This document shows positions 11,441 through 21,475 of a DNA stretch of 64,000 nucleotides, piece by piece (the stretch's first letter is position 1; each line of letters begins with the position of its first letter). Source of the DNA: Phyllostachys edulis (lineage: Eukaryota; Streptophyta; Magnoliopsida; Poales; Poaceae). The notes beneath the pieces are model-generated. The model was not told the origin of the DNA. It was given only the letters and a program-made list of their open reading frames with translations, and did not search any database. The stretch spans positions 48,239,268-48,303,267 of the forward strand of contig CM070566.1 of assembly GCA_036346405.1 (NCBI GenBank), read 5' to 3'. A program made the translations under genes and the position numbers.

Positions 11441-12805
11441 ATGGACAAGTTTCTGCCCAGAATTGTAACTTGCCTTGTTACCAGATTGGTCTTCCACTTA
11501 GTTGACACAAACAAAAAGCAGACAAGTGTTGAGCAGAAGATAAGAAGGCTCCAACAAGTACTGCTCAAGGTCCATGCAACTATTGAAGAGGCTGAGGTAC
11601 GCTACATCTCAAACCAGCAGATGCTAGTACAACTAGAGATGTTCCTCAATGGCATGTATCAAGGCTGCTATGAACTCGACAACTTCCAGTGTCAGAACAT
11701 AAAGGAGGATATGTCCGATGAGGTGCAACAAACCTTCACATACTCCCTAGCTAATCCAGCGAAACGCTTGCGCATGATTGCAAATAAGACCAGAGTGCTA
11801 GTATTTGGTGATAGTGATGTAAATAGGTTACAAGCTGTCCTAGAAAACTTAGAAGCCATTGTTGCAGATTTGCACGAGTTCAACACATTTCTGGGGTGCT
11901 ACCCACGTAGGTTTCAGCAACCTTTTAGTGCATACCTTTATATAGACAAGTGTATGTTTGGTCGACATTTAGAAAAACAACAAATCATCAACTTCTTGCT
12001 CCAACCAAAACCCACGTACAGTACTACAAAAGTGGACATTCTACCAATCATCGGTGAACCTTCGGTAGGCAAGAGAACTCTTGTGGAGAACGTTTGTAGT
12101 GATGAGAGGGTGAAGAATCACTTCTCTTTTATTGTCAACTTAGATGGTAATGATTTAGAAAATGGAGAATTAACCACAGAAGGAGTGACTTCGATGATGG
12201 AAAAGCAAAATTTTAGATCACGTAAATCTTTAGTGGTGATTGAAATTACTTCTGATATTGATAAGGACACATGGAGAAGGTTCTACTTATATGAATGCAA
12301 CTCTATGGCAGCAGGGAGTAAGATCATACTGACTAGTGCAATTGAGGAGGTAACACAGTTAGGAACGGTAGATTCCTTGAGGCTTAAGCGTATTTCTGAG
12401 GAGGCATACTGGTACTTCTTTAAAGTACTGTCCTTTGGAAGCACAAATGCAGAAGAGCATCCTAAATTGGTAGCCATAGCAATGGAGATAGCAAAGATGT
12501 TCAGGGGATGTTTCATCGGTGCTCATGCATTTGGTCATGAGCTTAGAGCTAATATGAACTTTCAGTTCTGGTCTCATGCATTGAGATGTGCTTCGGGGCA
12601 TGCTAAAAGTTCAAGCCTGAATTGCTGCATTTGGAGGAAAAGCAAAAGACATGTTATCCATGGAAAGCTGCCAGAATTAACCGTTCATGATATATTAAGT
12701 TCAGGTTTTATGGCAATTCCTCCGGGAATGAAGTTCGATGTTACATGGAGATCTCCATTACCACCACATGATGACTACGTAGCTACAGGTGTGAGAACAG
12801 AGTAA
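11441..12805 (+). CDS. NLR-3: intact NB-ARC-only (CC-NB type) resistance-like protein
   Basis: A single-exon open frame of 454 aa. ATG 11441 was chosen because it aligns with the starts of NLR-1 and NLR-2. Residues 1-140 form an Rx_N-like helical region. The P-loop (205-213) is GEPSVGKRT, with Arg replacing the first hydroxyl residue after Lys. The Walker B region (263-274, SLVVIEITSDID) lacks the usual LDDVW. RNBS-B is recognisable (GSKIILTS, 292-299), followed by YWYFFKVLSFG (RNBS-C-like, 323-333) and a poor GLPL-like block (about 350-370). There is no MHD motif or LRR. The C-terminus carries the block LPELTVHDI...WRSPLPP, shared with NLR-2 and NLR-4. In plants NB-ARC proteins act as ATP/ADP switches in immunity. 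Here the nucleotide motifs are altered, so a decoy, adaptor or non-switching role is an inference. It is the only undamaged member in the window. Confidence 0.85.
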   Translation: MDKFLPRIVTCLVTRLVFHLVDTNKKQTSVEQKIRRLQQVLLKVHATIEEAEVRYISNQQMLVQLEMFLNGMYQGCYELDNFQCQNIKEDMSDEVQQTFTYSLANPAKRLRMIANKTRVLVFGDSDVNRLQAVLENLEAIVADLHEFNTFLGCYPRRFQQPFSAYLYIDKCMFGRHLEKQQIINFLLQPKPTYSTTKVDILPIIGEPSVGKRTLVENVCSDERVKNHFSFIVNLDGNDLENGELTTEGVTSMMEKQNFRSRKSLVVIEITSDIDKDTWRRFYLYECNSMAAGSKIILTSAIEEVTQLGTVDSLRLKRISEEAYWYFFKVLSFGSTNAEEHPKLVAIAMEIAKMFRGCFIGAHAFGHELRANMNFQFWSHALRCASGHAKSSSLNCCIWRKSKRHVIHGKLPELTVHDILSSGFMAIPPGMKFDVTWRSPLPPHDDYVATGVRTE

Positions 12806-13620
12806 AGCTCCTCCATGTCTAACAAATGTGATGTGGATGCGGTTTAGCGTTTGTTGAATTCATCAACCATTTTTACACTTTCTACATCCTCGTAATGCCT
12901 ACGATTTATTTGGTTGCCTTCTACATTCTAATGATGACTTAACATTCATGATATTAGAACGAACGCCATATTTGTATCATTTGTGATGTTTTGATGAAAT
13001 ATGAATGATTGGCAATATCGTAAGATGGATTTTGAATAATGTGACTATCATTTCCTGGATAAAATGTTACCACATAAAACTTTGCCGAAGCATCTTAGTT
13101 GAAGCATAGTCCCCTGGAGAACATCTGGAATTATATTCCTATGATCCCCAATTCCCCATGGTTTTAGGCAGGAAAAGCAGAAGCTTCTTTGCTCATGCAA
13201 AAATTAATTTGCATGAATCCTTAAACAGTGAGGTTAGTAGTAGAGTAGTGGGTGACTGTAAATTATGTCTTTGGGTTTGCTAGAAAAGCTGTGCGCTCTA
13301 CCTTTTCCGAAAGAACGTTGAATCATTTACAAACATTCAACAATAATTTGAGTTCCAGAATATCAACAGTAAAGAAACCAAGCACCAAACCGATGGAACT
13401 TGTATGAAGTGTCCATGCTGCTTGTTCTGTTCCGTGTTCCTAACGAACCATGAATCCATAGTTTCTTAGACAGTTGCCATTTCCTAGCGCTAGAATCTTA
13501 AATTCGATTAATGAACACATGAAATCGAATCCAGGCCAGTCTAGTGAGCATTTTTTAAGTAATATTCAATAAAAAATCAAAAGCAAGCTATTAACTACCA
13601 AAGAGAACGTAGAACTGCGA
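12806..13620. other. 3' flank of NLR-3
   Basis: AT-rich non-coding sequence. The first roughly 100 bp (to about 12905) are nearly identical to the flank of NLR-4 (46980-47089), which shows that the duplication included 3' flanking DNA. Nothing else is recognised. Confidence 0.5.
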
Positions 13621-14086
13621 ATAATTAGACCTCAGTACCTCCCTGTCTCGCTGCTATGGTTGGAAATGGATCGGAAGAGGAAGAAGAAGAGCGGAGGGGG
13701 GTCAGGCCCTGCCTCAGCTCTCGCCGCGGCGCTGGATTGCTGCCACCTGCGGCCGCCGCCGAAGTGGTCGAGCCGTGTCCGGCGCCATCCTGGGCCTCAC
13801 CAGTCGCCCATCTACAAGACACCAACGACCGAGCGCGGAAGAGGCGGTCGAAGAGCAGCGGCGCGATCGGCCGCCGGCGCGGCGGGCGACTCCGGCGGCG
13901 ACGGCCGGCCGAGGAGTGGAGGGCTTCCGTTTCTTTCTTCCCGTGTGGGCTATGGGCCTTTTGTTTTAGTACGTCGTTCAGATTTGGCCCAAAAATACGG
14001 AGATGGCTGGAGCAGAATGGGATGATGGGCTGGCTATGTAGTGGGCCCAATGCCATGCGTTTCTACGGCATTGCATCTACATGCAT
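13621..14086. promoter_or_regulatory. GC-rich island with TGGGC motifs, possible orphan promoter/first exon
   Basis: A GC-rich block in otherwise AT-rich DNA. From about 13945 to 14050 it contains several TGGGC/GCCCA motifs (TGGGCTATGGGCC, TTGGCCCA, ATGGGCTGG, GTGGGCCCAA), resembling the site II/UP1 elements common in plant housekeeping promoters. On the minus strand a good splice donor (GGGAG|GTACTGAG) occurs at 13638, so the block could be the promoter and first exon of a gene transcribed to the left. Open frames exist on both strands, as expected for GC-rich DNA, and none is recognisable. The MULE begins 8 bp further right. Confidence 0.35.
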
Positions 14087-14094
14087 GCATGCAC

Positions 14095-14320
14095 GAATTT
14101 TTTTAAAATAATCTATTTTTATTCGAAATATCAAAAATATTCCGGCAAATTTATTTTTACAAAAATATCGTCTGTCGCCCAATGGTTGGGCGATTTCAAG
14201 ATCGCTTATGGTTGAGGCATATCAGAAGATCGTCGCCAACCGTTCGGCTTTTAAACTGCATCTGAGGCAAGGCGGTTGGCGAAATTATTACGATCGCCCG
14301 ACGGTTGGGCGATAGGTTCG
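14095..14320 (+). repeat. Left TIR and subterminal palindromes of the MULE
   Basis: The AT-rich TIR (14095-14170) is followed by palindromic 20-mers of the form TCGCCCAANNGTTGGGCGA at 14175-14194 and 14294-14313, with degraded relatives between and after them (TCGCCAACCG, GGCGGTTGGCGA). They mirror the array at the right end and may be transposase-binding sites. Confidence 0.75.
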
Positions 14321-14378
14321 ATTAACCAACCGTCATGACTCGGATGTTCGATCATTGTCACGGTTGGCGGTTGGTTTG

Positions 14379-14384
14379 TATATA
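14379..14384 (+). promoter_or_regulatory. TATA box of the MULE transposase gene
   Basis: TATATA just inside the left terminal repeat, upstream of the purine-rich leader and the splice donor at 14568. This is the expected promoter position for a MULE transposase. Confidence 0.5.
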
Positions 14385-14449
14385 GGCACTCATGCAGGAT
14401 CCCATGCAAGCGAAGCCGTTTTTATGGCCGTAAACGATCCGTACGGGGA

Positions 14450-14567
14450 AGAAAGAAAGAGAGGGAGAGGAGAGGAAAAAAGAGGAGGAGAGGAGTGGAA
14501 AAAGGGGAGGAAAATAGAGAAGGGGGAGGGATTGGGAGAAGAGAAGAGAAATTTGGATTGCGAGAAG
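14450..14567 (+). other. Purine-rich leader ending in a splice donor
   Basis: About 118 bp that are almost purely G and A on the plus strand end in GAGAAG|GTAAGTTT, a near-ideal plant 5' splice site at 14568. It looks like a transcribed 5' UTR exon whose intron runs into the region before the transposase. Confidence 0.45.
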
Positions 14568-14582
14568 GTAAGTTTGATTTAT

Positions 14583-14890
14583 TTTGTACTGTATTTTTTT
14601 AAGTAGGTATTTAGTTAGTTAAAATAGTAGGTATAAGTAGCGCTCGTAGGAAACTGTAGTTAGAAAAAAAAAGTAGAAAATCGAAATGTTGTTGATTTAT
14701 ACGTAAGTGCAGTGTCGTGTAATGTAGTTGATTTGTCGTAAGAAAATTTATTTTGTAGTATAATTTTTTGGGTACGTAAATAGTTTATTTAGTTAAATGA
14801 GTAGTATAATAGCACCCGTAGGAAATTGTAGTTAGAGAAAAAAAATAGAAAATCGAAATGTTGTTGATTTATACGTAAGTAGTAGCGATA
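14583..14890 (+). repeat. Tandem duplication, period about 172 bp, in the putative leader intron
   Basis: Two similar segments share GAAATGTTGTTGATTTATAC (14683 and 14855) together with flanking GTAGGAAA.TGTAGTTAGA and poly-A blocks. The region is non-coding and AT-rich. Confidence 0.65.
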
Positions 14891-15449
14891 AAAACTTTAG
14901 TTAGAGAAAAAATTGTTTGTGAGGAGTATTATTAGTCTTTGTTTGTGAGATGTATTGTAGTAGTGTTTGTGTTAATGCGTGCGGAGCTATTCTTGGGTGA
15001 ATAATGCGTGACCGAGCGCATAAGGAGGATGAATTATTTGTATAAACTAATTAGTAGAAGTAAATTAGTATGAACTAACCGACTTAGGTAATTGGTAGAA
15101 GATAGGAATGCCACTTGTAGCATTTCGGGTTGCAAGTTAGCGTCCGAATCGGATAATGCCTGCTATGGAATAGCTCGGTTTTTAGGTTGAATCTAAATAT
15201 CGTACGACACGTTCATTGCGGCCTCTGCCTTAGGGAATGAATGATGTCTTGATCATGCTGTCGTGTAGTTTTCGACGATAGGCGAAGGGCCTTACAAATG
15301 TAAATTACAATGTAGCAGTACTTGCATGTCGTGCGTTGCGAGCTAAGTAATTGCAATGTTAGAAATATTTGCGACCATACAATAAGTCATGCTGTCGCAC
15401 TACATTGAAAGTGCATTACGGTCTTTGGCACCGTTCGTGAAGGTCTCGC

Positions 15450-17897
15450 GGTGTTGACTTGAGCGGTTTTGACAAGCCACTCTGGTACCCGGACGGCGAG
15501 AATGCACGAATCGAAGATGTGAAACCTTGGTCGACCCGCAGCTTCTCTTGGACCCCGAGGTGTCTGTGTCGACATACAAGGGCTTTGGAGCCGGTCTTCC
15601 ACGAACATCATTTGGGAGTTGAGAAGACCGATGCGCCGGCGATGTGGAAGGGCTTTATAGAAGGATGTCGGCACCGTGGATATGAGTGTGTGATACTTGT
15701 GCAACCATGCCCAAAAGAAGTGTCAGGGGCCCCCATGGGATATCATCCGGTGTTGCAGCAGCTTCGGGTGCCTAGCATGTTGGTGTAGAAGAGGACCCGG
15801 ATGGTCAGTGTTCTGAAGAGTTCAGAGAATGTTGCTTGTGATGAGCCCGACGCAAATACATACAGAGAGGAAGATCGGGCACCGCATGGTGAGCCTCTGA
15901 GGCGGTGATGAAGGAGAGCATAGGGATTACATATTGCATCAAATGGAAAGCGATGACCGGATGGCCTTGGTCAAGAGGAAGCTTTACAAGAAGACGACGA
16001 GGCGATTCCGATGAGGCGGAGCTCCCATCCCTGAATGGAACAGATTTGACGCCGAGGGTCTATGTGCGCACGACGAGCACGAATCGCCGTGGGAGTACCA
16101 TGCCACGGAGGTTCGGTTGCACTCAATGTTTGTCGATAAGACATCCTGCGGGATGCCATTAAGCCGTGGGCTATGTCTATGCAATGGACGCCGTCGTCAA
16201 ATCTAGCCAAGAGCGATTAACCGTCAAATGCGGCGGTCGGTTGTCCTTGGCGAGTGCACGCAAGATAGATCAAGTACGAGACTCACCGGATTGTCTCGAA
16301 GGTGGAGCCGCACTCGTGCATGCTCAGCGATGTTTTTTGTGCACATCGTAACATAACGTCGACATTCATAGCTAATTTGATGTATGGAGAGATAGTGGAG
16401 AAGAAGGATATGGAGGCCAAGCACATTATGGTGGTTATTGAGAAGAAATTCAAGTACAAGATCAGCTATGGGAAGGCGTGGCGTGCGGCGTAGGCTATGG
16501 AAAGACGGTTTGGATCTTTTGAGGCGCAGACGACAACCTTCCTCGTATGCTTGAGGTGTTGCGGAGAGAAACCCGCACGCATACATTCTTTGTGAAGGAC
16601 ATACCATCTAAAAATCCGCGAGGTTTTTAGTAATGCATAGGCCTTCGAGCCTTCGATCCCCGAGATCGAGGCTTTTAGGCATATGTTTTGTGATCTCAGT
16701 TGATGGGACCTTTTTGACCGAAATACAAGGGCAGATCCTCACGCCATAGCGTTGGATTTCGAACAATCAAACCGCCATTGGCCATCGCATTTGTCGAAGG
16801 TGAGAATTTCCACGGTGGTTGTGGTTCCTTCAACATCTAAGGGTGGGAGTTGTTCGAGCTCATTCTGGTGTGTGCGTGATCCATGATCGCCACGCCGGAT
16901 GATGAAGGCCATAAAAACTTCAGAAGACCCGAGGAGCCATTCCTTGGCGGATATGACGAGTAGATGGTGTATTCGCCATTTGGGGCCAACTTCTTCAAGA
17001 AGTTCGAAGCAACCCTTGGTGAAGCTATTCAAGAGGCGGATATGCACGAGAAGAATAAGCAAATTTGACGCCTTATGGGCGCCGCCGATCTAACACAAAG
17101 AAGAAACACGTGACACGAGGAACCAAGGAGCAGAGTTCGAACTCGCTGGTCCGAGCGAGAGGACCTCGAGGAACATCGAGTGCTTCTCCCACTGGATCGA
17201 GGCCCAGCCATTGGACAAGTGGTCTCTGCTGCATGACACGGACGGGGCAAGGTACGGCATAATGACCACTAACCTTGCGGAGGTGTACAACTGGGTTCTT
17301 AGGGGCCTTCGTTTCGGCCCTCGCCGCCATCGTGGAAGGTGTTCGCACAAAGACAATCGGTATTTCAGGGAGAGGCATGCAAATGCCGCACTTCATGCCA
17401 CGAACCCTCAAACACCGTACTGCTCAAAGATTACGGCATACATGGAGGCGAAGACACAGAAGGGCCAGTCGCACACGGTGTACGTGATGGGCAATATGGA
17501 GCATCGTTTCGACGTGCTCTTGCGGGATAGAGCCGGATTTGGGACGGCTCGTTCTCTTGTCACCCACGAGGTATGCCTTGGAGATCATGTCAACGAGCCT
17601 AGTTGTACGTGCAACAAACTGAAGCTCTTACACAAGCCATGCTCTCATGTGCTCGCCGCATGCGGGACTGTGCGTATGGACCCTTTGAACTTTGTGTCCG
17701 AGTATTTCTTGAAGGAGAGGGTGGTGCAGGCGTGGACTGGCGAGCTTAGGGGCTTCAGGGTTGTGGGTAACTTCGCCACCTTGGATATTGCAAATAGGAT
17801 CTGGATTCCGGATCTTGACATGTCAAGGGTAGCAAGGGTCGTCGCCGAGTCGTCAGATACCAATGATATGGACGAAGCAATGCCGGGCGTTGGGTAG
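15450..17897 (+). pseudogene. Mutator-type transposase with SWIM zinc finger (decayed)
   Basis: This is the element's transposase, which would bind the terminal repeats and catalyse cut-and-paste transposition. The N-terminal part is readable at 15459-15788. The middle (about 16100-17060) is broken into many frames but keeps typical MULE fragments (KYKISYGKAWRA, NLPRMLEVLRR). The last part, 17211-17897, is open: LHDTDGARYGIMTTNLAEVYNW is the conserved MULE segment, and residues C132, C134, C144 and H146 of this segment form a SWIM finger (CxC...CxH). Two compensating shifts at about 17305-17370 scramble a conserved stretch. The catalytic DDE domain cannot be read continuously, so this copy is probably inactive unless the breaks are assembly errors. 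Confidence 0.8.
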
Positions 17898-18299
17898 ACG
17901 CCATGCGCACCTTGCCAGAGGGTCACACAACCGCAGACGATGCAAGGCGGAAATGAGAGTAGGCACGGCTATGGTTTGCGTTAGCACTTCTTCGGTGTGC
18001 AAAGTGGGACCGAAATTGCAAATCGATGTACATTGTCATTTGTACTTTGTATTGTTTATGTAACTGCTTTTGCTACTACCCAATTTTCATTTTATGTCAC
18101 GTAATCTTAGTAAGACATGTATCGTATGTTGCACGTAATGTTTATTGAAGTGTTGTAGTACTATAACTTTTTTTCGTAAGTTTTTCAAAGACCGCCCCGG
18201 TAGCCTAGTACTCTTTTGATTTGTTTGTTTGCAAGTTAAATTTACTCATTTGTTACACTCGATGTTTCATTTCGCGTTTTGCTAACTTAAAGTTGTTTT

Positions 18300-19692
18300 G
18301 CGTGTATGGCTCACGGATCGGATGGAGTTTGGCCTCTGGAGGAGCGATTGATCGAGTACATCACACGCCGTGTCGTGTCCCTCATCCTACGGGCCGCCGG
18401 CGTGATCGTGTTAGGTGATCAGACGGACACCTCGGGTGGCTGGAGGCTAGACCCACGCCCAGACGAGCGAGGTTAGTATCGCCCACACTATCTTCTCGCG
18501 AACCGTACCTTTCAGATCGACCTTTTGTTCCTTCGCAAGTTGCGCCTTCTGGTCTACTACCTATCGCCGGATGGTGCGAGCACGACGAGGACGAGCGGCG
18601 GAAGACCCGCGACGACGACGACGGAGACGCCCATGCGGGCCGAGCGAGCCACGACGCTTCCGCTCGGCCGCTCCTCGATGATGGCTCTTGTGGATGGTGG
18701 CGACTAGAGACTCACACTTTCCATCTCCCATTCGGGAGATGGCTTACCCGCAGACGTCTCTCGCTTCTTGGCCTCCCTATCGCGGGAGGTGCCGCCTTCC
18801 GCGAGGACACTACCGAGCTTTGCGGACGGATCGACGACTGTGGGTCGCAGAGGTTCACGGACGGTGTGGAGGGCACCGCGAGACACGGCCAGAGTTTTCC
18901 GTCGTTTTCAAAGAAGTGGACGTATTTTCGGCCTGTTGTCGTGCACCAGGCTCCCGGAGGTTGGCACGCTCCAGCCTGGTTCACACTCCGTCCGTCCGCC
19001 GGCCCGTCCGGCAGCACCACAGCAGACGGGAGGGTCAGCCAGACCACGTCCGACACTGACGCGCCCTGACCAGGCTGGCACGAGCAGACCACCTCCCACA
19101 CTGACGCGCCCTGAGGAGGCTGGGTCGAGCAGGACACGTCCGACACTGAGGCGCATCGACGAGGCCGTTTCGAGCGAGCACGCCCGACATCGCGGCGTCG
19201 CCTCGTCGTACGCCGCGATTCGCCTGTGGACGACTTTGTACACGCCATGGCGCTAGCCGAGGGTACGCCACGTCTCATGTTGGTCGACGCGCGCGTTTTT
19301 ATTAAGTAACAATATTTTTTATGCGGTACATTGCCATATGACGATGTGGACGCGCGCATCACGTGGACGCGGCTGACGAGGACGCTACCGGACGAGGACG
19401 CCGCAGACTTTTTGGTGGGACGAAAGCACCGACACCTCGGCCCACACCTCCGCCCACACCGCTGAGGTTCTCGGTCCTCACAGCTTCTCGGCGCCAAAGA
19501 CTCACACAAGACACCAATGTTGTCCACCTTTGCCTCTCGGTCCTCGCCGATCGTGGCTCCAGACCGTCTTTCCCTCTCGGCCGAGACCCGCACACCCCAA
19601 CAGAGGAAGGCGCCGGGCGAGCCCGCCGGGGAGGACGCGGAGGCGGATCGGCGGTGCCGACGCGAGGGGATTTGAAGTGCGGTTGGAAGTAG
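18300..19692 (+). pseudogene. Plant mobile domain (PMD) protein remnant
   Basis: Fragments in shifting frames match the PMD fold found in MAIN/MAIL-type nuclear proteins and in several plant transposons. The clearest is ALVD followed one frame later by ETHTFHLPFG (18707-18736), the family's signature, then SLLLGLP-like and AFREDT-like pieces to about 18850. The intervening 18900-19260 is Pro/Thr/Ser/Arg-rich with a repeated PTLTRP(D/E)EAGSS-type motif. A C-terminal basic tail (19363-19692) follows. It lies about 400 bp downstream of the transposase on the same strand, within the TIRs, so it is element cargo. One or more single-base losses destroy the frame. Confidence 0.6.
18988..19160 (+). 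repeat. Short tandem coding repeat in the PMD linker
   Basis: A unit of roughly 42-48 bp is repeated about three times. Shared words are GCACGAGCAGACC, ACACTGACGCGCCCTGA and GAGGCTGG. It encodes a Thr/Arg/Pro-rich repeat (TLTRP, AGSSR). Confidence 0.5.
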
Positions 19693-20236
19693 TAGGGCCG
19701 TGGCGATCCTTTGGTAGTACATTTGTTCTTTATGTGATACTTATATTTTGCACTTAATATATGATGCCGGATTACTTTTGTGTTCTTTCAGATACTCTTT
19801 CATATAATGAATGTTTGTTCAATGCATATCAACGCCTATAGCTTAATGCACATGACACCTCGATGCAAAAGTCAACTCGATAAATGGCAATCGCAATGAC
19901 GTGCGCCCACCATTTACTTACATACGCTACGATTGAACGTAATTGCGACACATCGATACAACATGTCAACTCGATAAAAGGCAACCGCAATAACGCGCTT
20001 CACCATTTAGTTACATGCTTCATGAGATTCAACATAATTGCATACAAAAAGGGGATGAGCGACGCACGAGCTTCTCCGCCTCCCTAATTGTAGAAGCCGC
20101 CTCGAACCCACATAGAGTGTTCTCGGTTAGGCGCCTCGGGACGTGGTCATTGTCGTTGTAGTGGCACGCACATATGCGCTTAGGGTTGGCACAAAGAAGA
20201 TGCGGATCATAGGAACTTCCTATGTTCACGACCTCC

Positions 20237-20685
20237 TCATTGCCCCCTCTTGGCTGCATCTGATGGCATGAGGTCGTCATTTTGCTCGCTCAGATCGTCA
20301 ATTTGTGCCTCCAAATGAAAGATTCGGTTGCACAATACATCCACGCATCGCACAACAAAGTCGCTCATGGGAGGATCGATCCAGCGGGTGAAGTTGCATT
20401 TCGCCATCTGCTATAAGGGACGGTTAGTATGGACGATGTATTACCAGTAACATAAACAAAACTATTTACCCCAGAGTATGGGCATCGGAAGAAACGCCGT
20501 CCACCATCGAAAGGGCCGTCTATCGCCTACACGATAGCGTCCTCCCCGTGTTCAGCATTTCGCCACTTAGGTTGAGCACGCTTGTTCGGCATCAACCGAT
20601 GGTTAGGGCCGAAGTCCTCCATCCTTTCGGGGAGAAGGTCCGGCTTCGGTGAACCCGGTTGGACTGGTCCCTGGGCGTCTGCCAT
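20237..20685 (-). pseudogene. GRF-type zinc-finger protein, two exons (broken frame)
   Basis: On the minus strand the ATG at 20685 opens MADAQGPVQPGSP..., with TATAAAA at 20776-20770, about 85 bp upstream. Exon 1 (20685-20470) ends with the GRF-finger signature GGRRFFRCPYS and a splice donor GGG|GTAAAT. After a 60-bp intron, exon 2 (from about 20409) supplies CNFTRWIDPPM, the second half of the motif, and a leucine-rich helix (LHEAQIDDL type) before TGA at 20237. Exon 1 contains an in-frame TAG (about 20532), and exon 2 needs a one-base shift to join the motif. GRF fingers bind single-stranded nucleic acid. Proteins with this layout are common in grass transposons. Function here is unknown. 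Confidence 0.55.
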
Positions 20686-20769
20686 CGTATGTTACTGTAA
20701 AACGGAGAAGGTTCTTCCTTCTACGGTTTGAAGGGTCGAGTGGTCGTAATTCCGAACGTGGGGCGTGCA

Positions 20770-20776
20770 TTTTATA
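20770..20776 (-). promoter_or_regulatory. TATA box for the GRF-type gene
   Basis: Minus-strand TATAAAA lies about 85 bp before the start codon at 20685 and directly next to the minisatellite array that begins at 20811. Confidence 0.5.
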
Positions 20777-20810
20777 GACCCGCGGGGGGAGACTATCAAA
20801 GCGGGTTTGC

Positions 20811-21152
20811 GCAGTGATAAGACCACACGGGGCACCTTTGTGCAGTGATAAGACGACACAGGCCAGCTTTGCGCAGTGACAAGACCACACGGGGCAGCTT
20901 TGTGCAGTGATAAGACAAAAGGAGACAGCTTTCTCCAGTGACAAGACCACACGGGGCAGCTTTACGCAGTGATAAGACCAAAGGAGACAGCTTTCTGCAG
21001 TGACAAGACCACACGGGGCAGCTTTGCAAACTGATAAGACCGAAGGAGACGACTTTCTTGCAAAGGACAAGACTACACGGCCCACTTTTGCAAAGGACAA
21101 GACCACACGGTGCGACTTTGCGCGATGATAAGACCAAACGAGACGACTTTTG
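20811..21152. repeat. 31-bp minisatellite, about 11 units
   Basis: Head-to-tail units built on GCAGTGATAAGACCACACGG followed by GGCAGCTTTGT, period 31 bp, with unit-to-unit variation (ACACGG versus AAAGGAG). The array fills most of the space between two divergent TATA boxes. It has no spacers of unique sequence. Confidence 0.85.
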
Positions 21153-21155
21153 CTA

Positions 21156-21182
21156 GGTTTAGGGTTTAGGTTTAGGGTTAGG
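21156..21182. repeat. Telomere-like TTTAGGG repeats
   Basis: About four imperfect copies of the plant telomere unit (GGTTTAGGGTTTAGG, then TTTAGGGTTAGG) adjoin the minisatellite. A short tract like this can act as a promoter telo-box, and it is not a telomere. Confidence 0.7.
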
Positions 21183-21415
21183 CTTTTCAGATCGACTTGA
21201 CAACCCTGACCACGTCGCCAGCTTTTAAGACCGATAAGACAGCACTCCGCAAAGCAAGCCATGACTTGTCACTGTAAAGTAAGAGGTGACAACACTATGC
21301 CTCGTCAGCTTTTCAGACCAACTTGACAACACTCTACCTCGTCAGCTTTTCAGAATTAAAAAACAGGACTCTCTACTCTGCATGAAATTAACCACACCAT
21401 GCCAACCATGGAGCT

Positions 21416-21423
21416 TATAAAAG
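21416..21423 (+). promoter_or_regulatory. TATA box for the repeated-exon gene
   Basis: TATAAAAG, followed about 50-60 bp later by a C/A-rich leader (CTACACAACACTACACAACA) and an ATG at 21476. This is a typical plant core-promoter arrangement. Confidence 0.5.
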
Positions 21424-21475
21424 AGGGTTGCACCAAACCCAACTCTACACAACACTACACAACACATACCCAGCT

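Noticed and set aside
13656..14111. 150-codon ORF in the GC-rich island
   Set aside because: Open frames occur in several phases and on both strands; none matches a known family and the frame runs into the MULE end.
20811..21152. Possible CRISPR-like array
   Set aside because: Units are directly adjacent with no unique spacers and the context is a plant MULE; it is a minisatellite.
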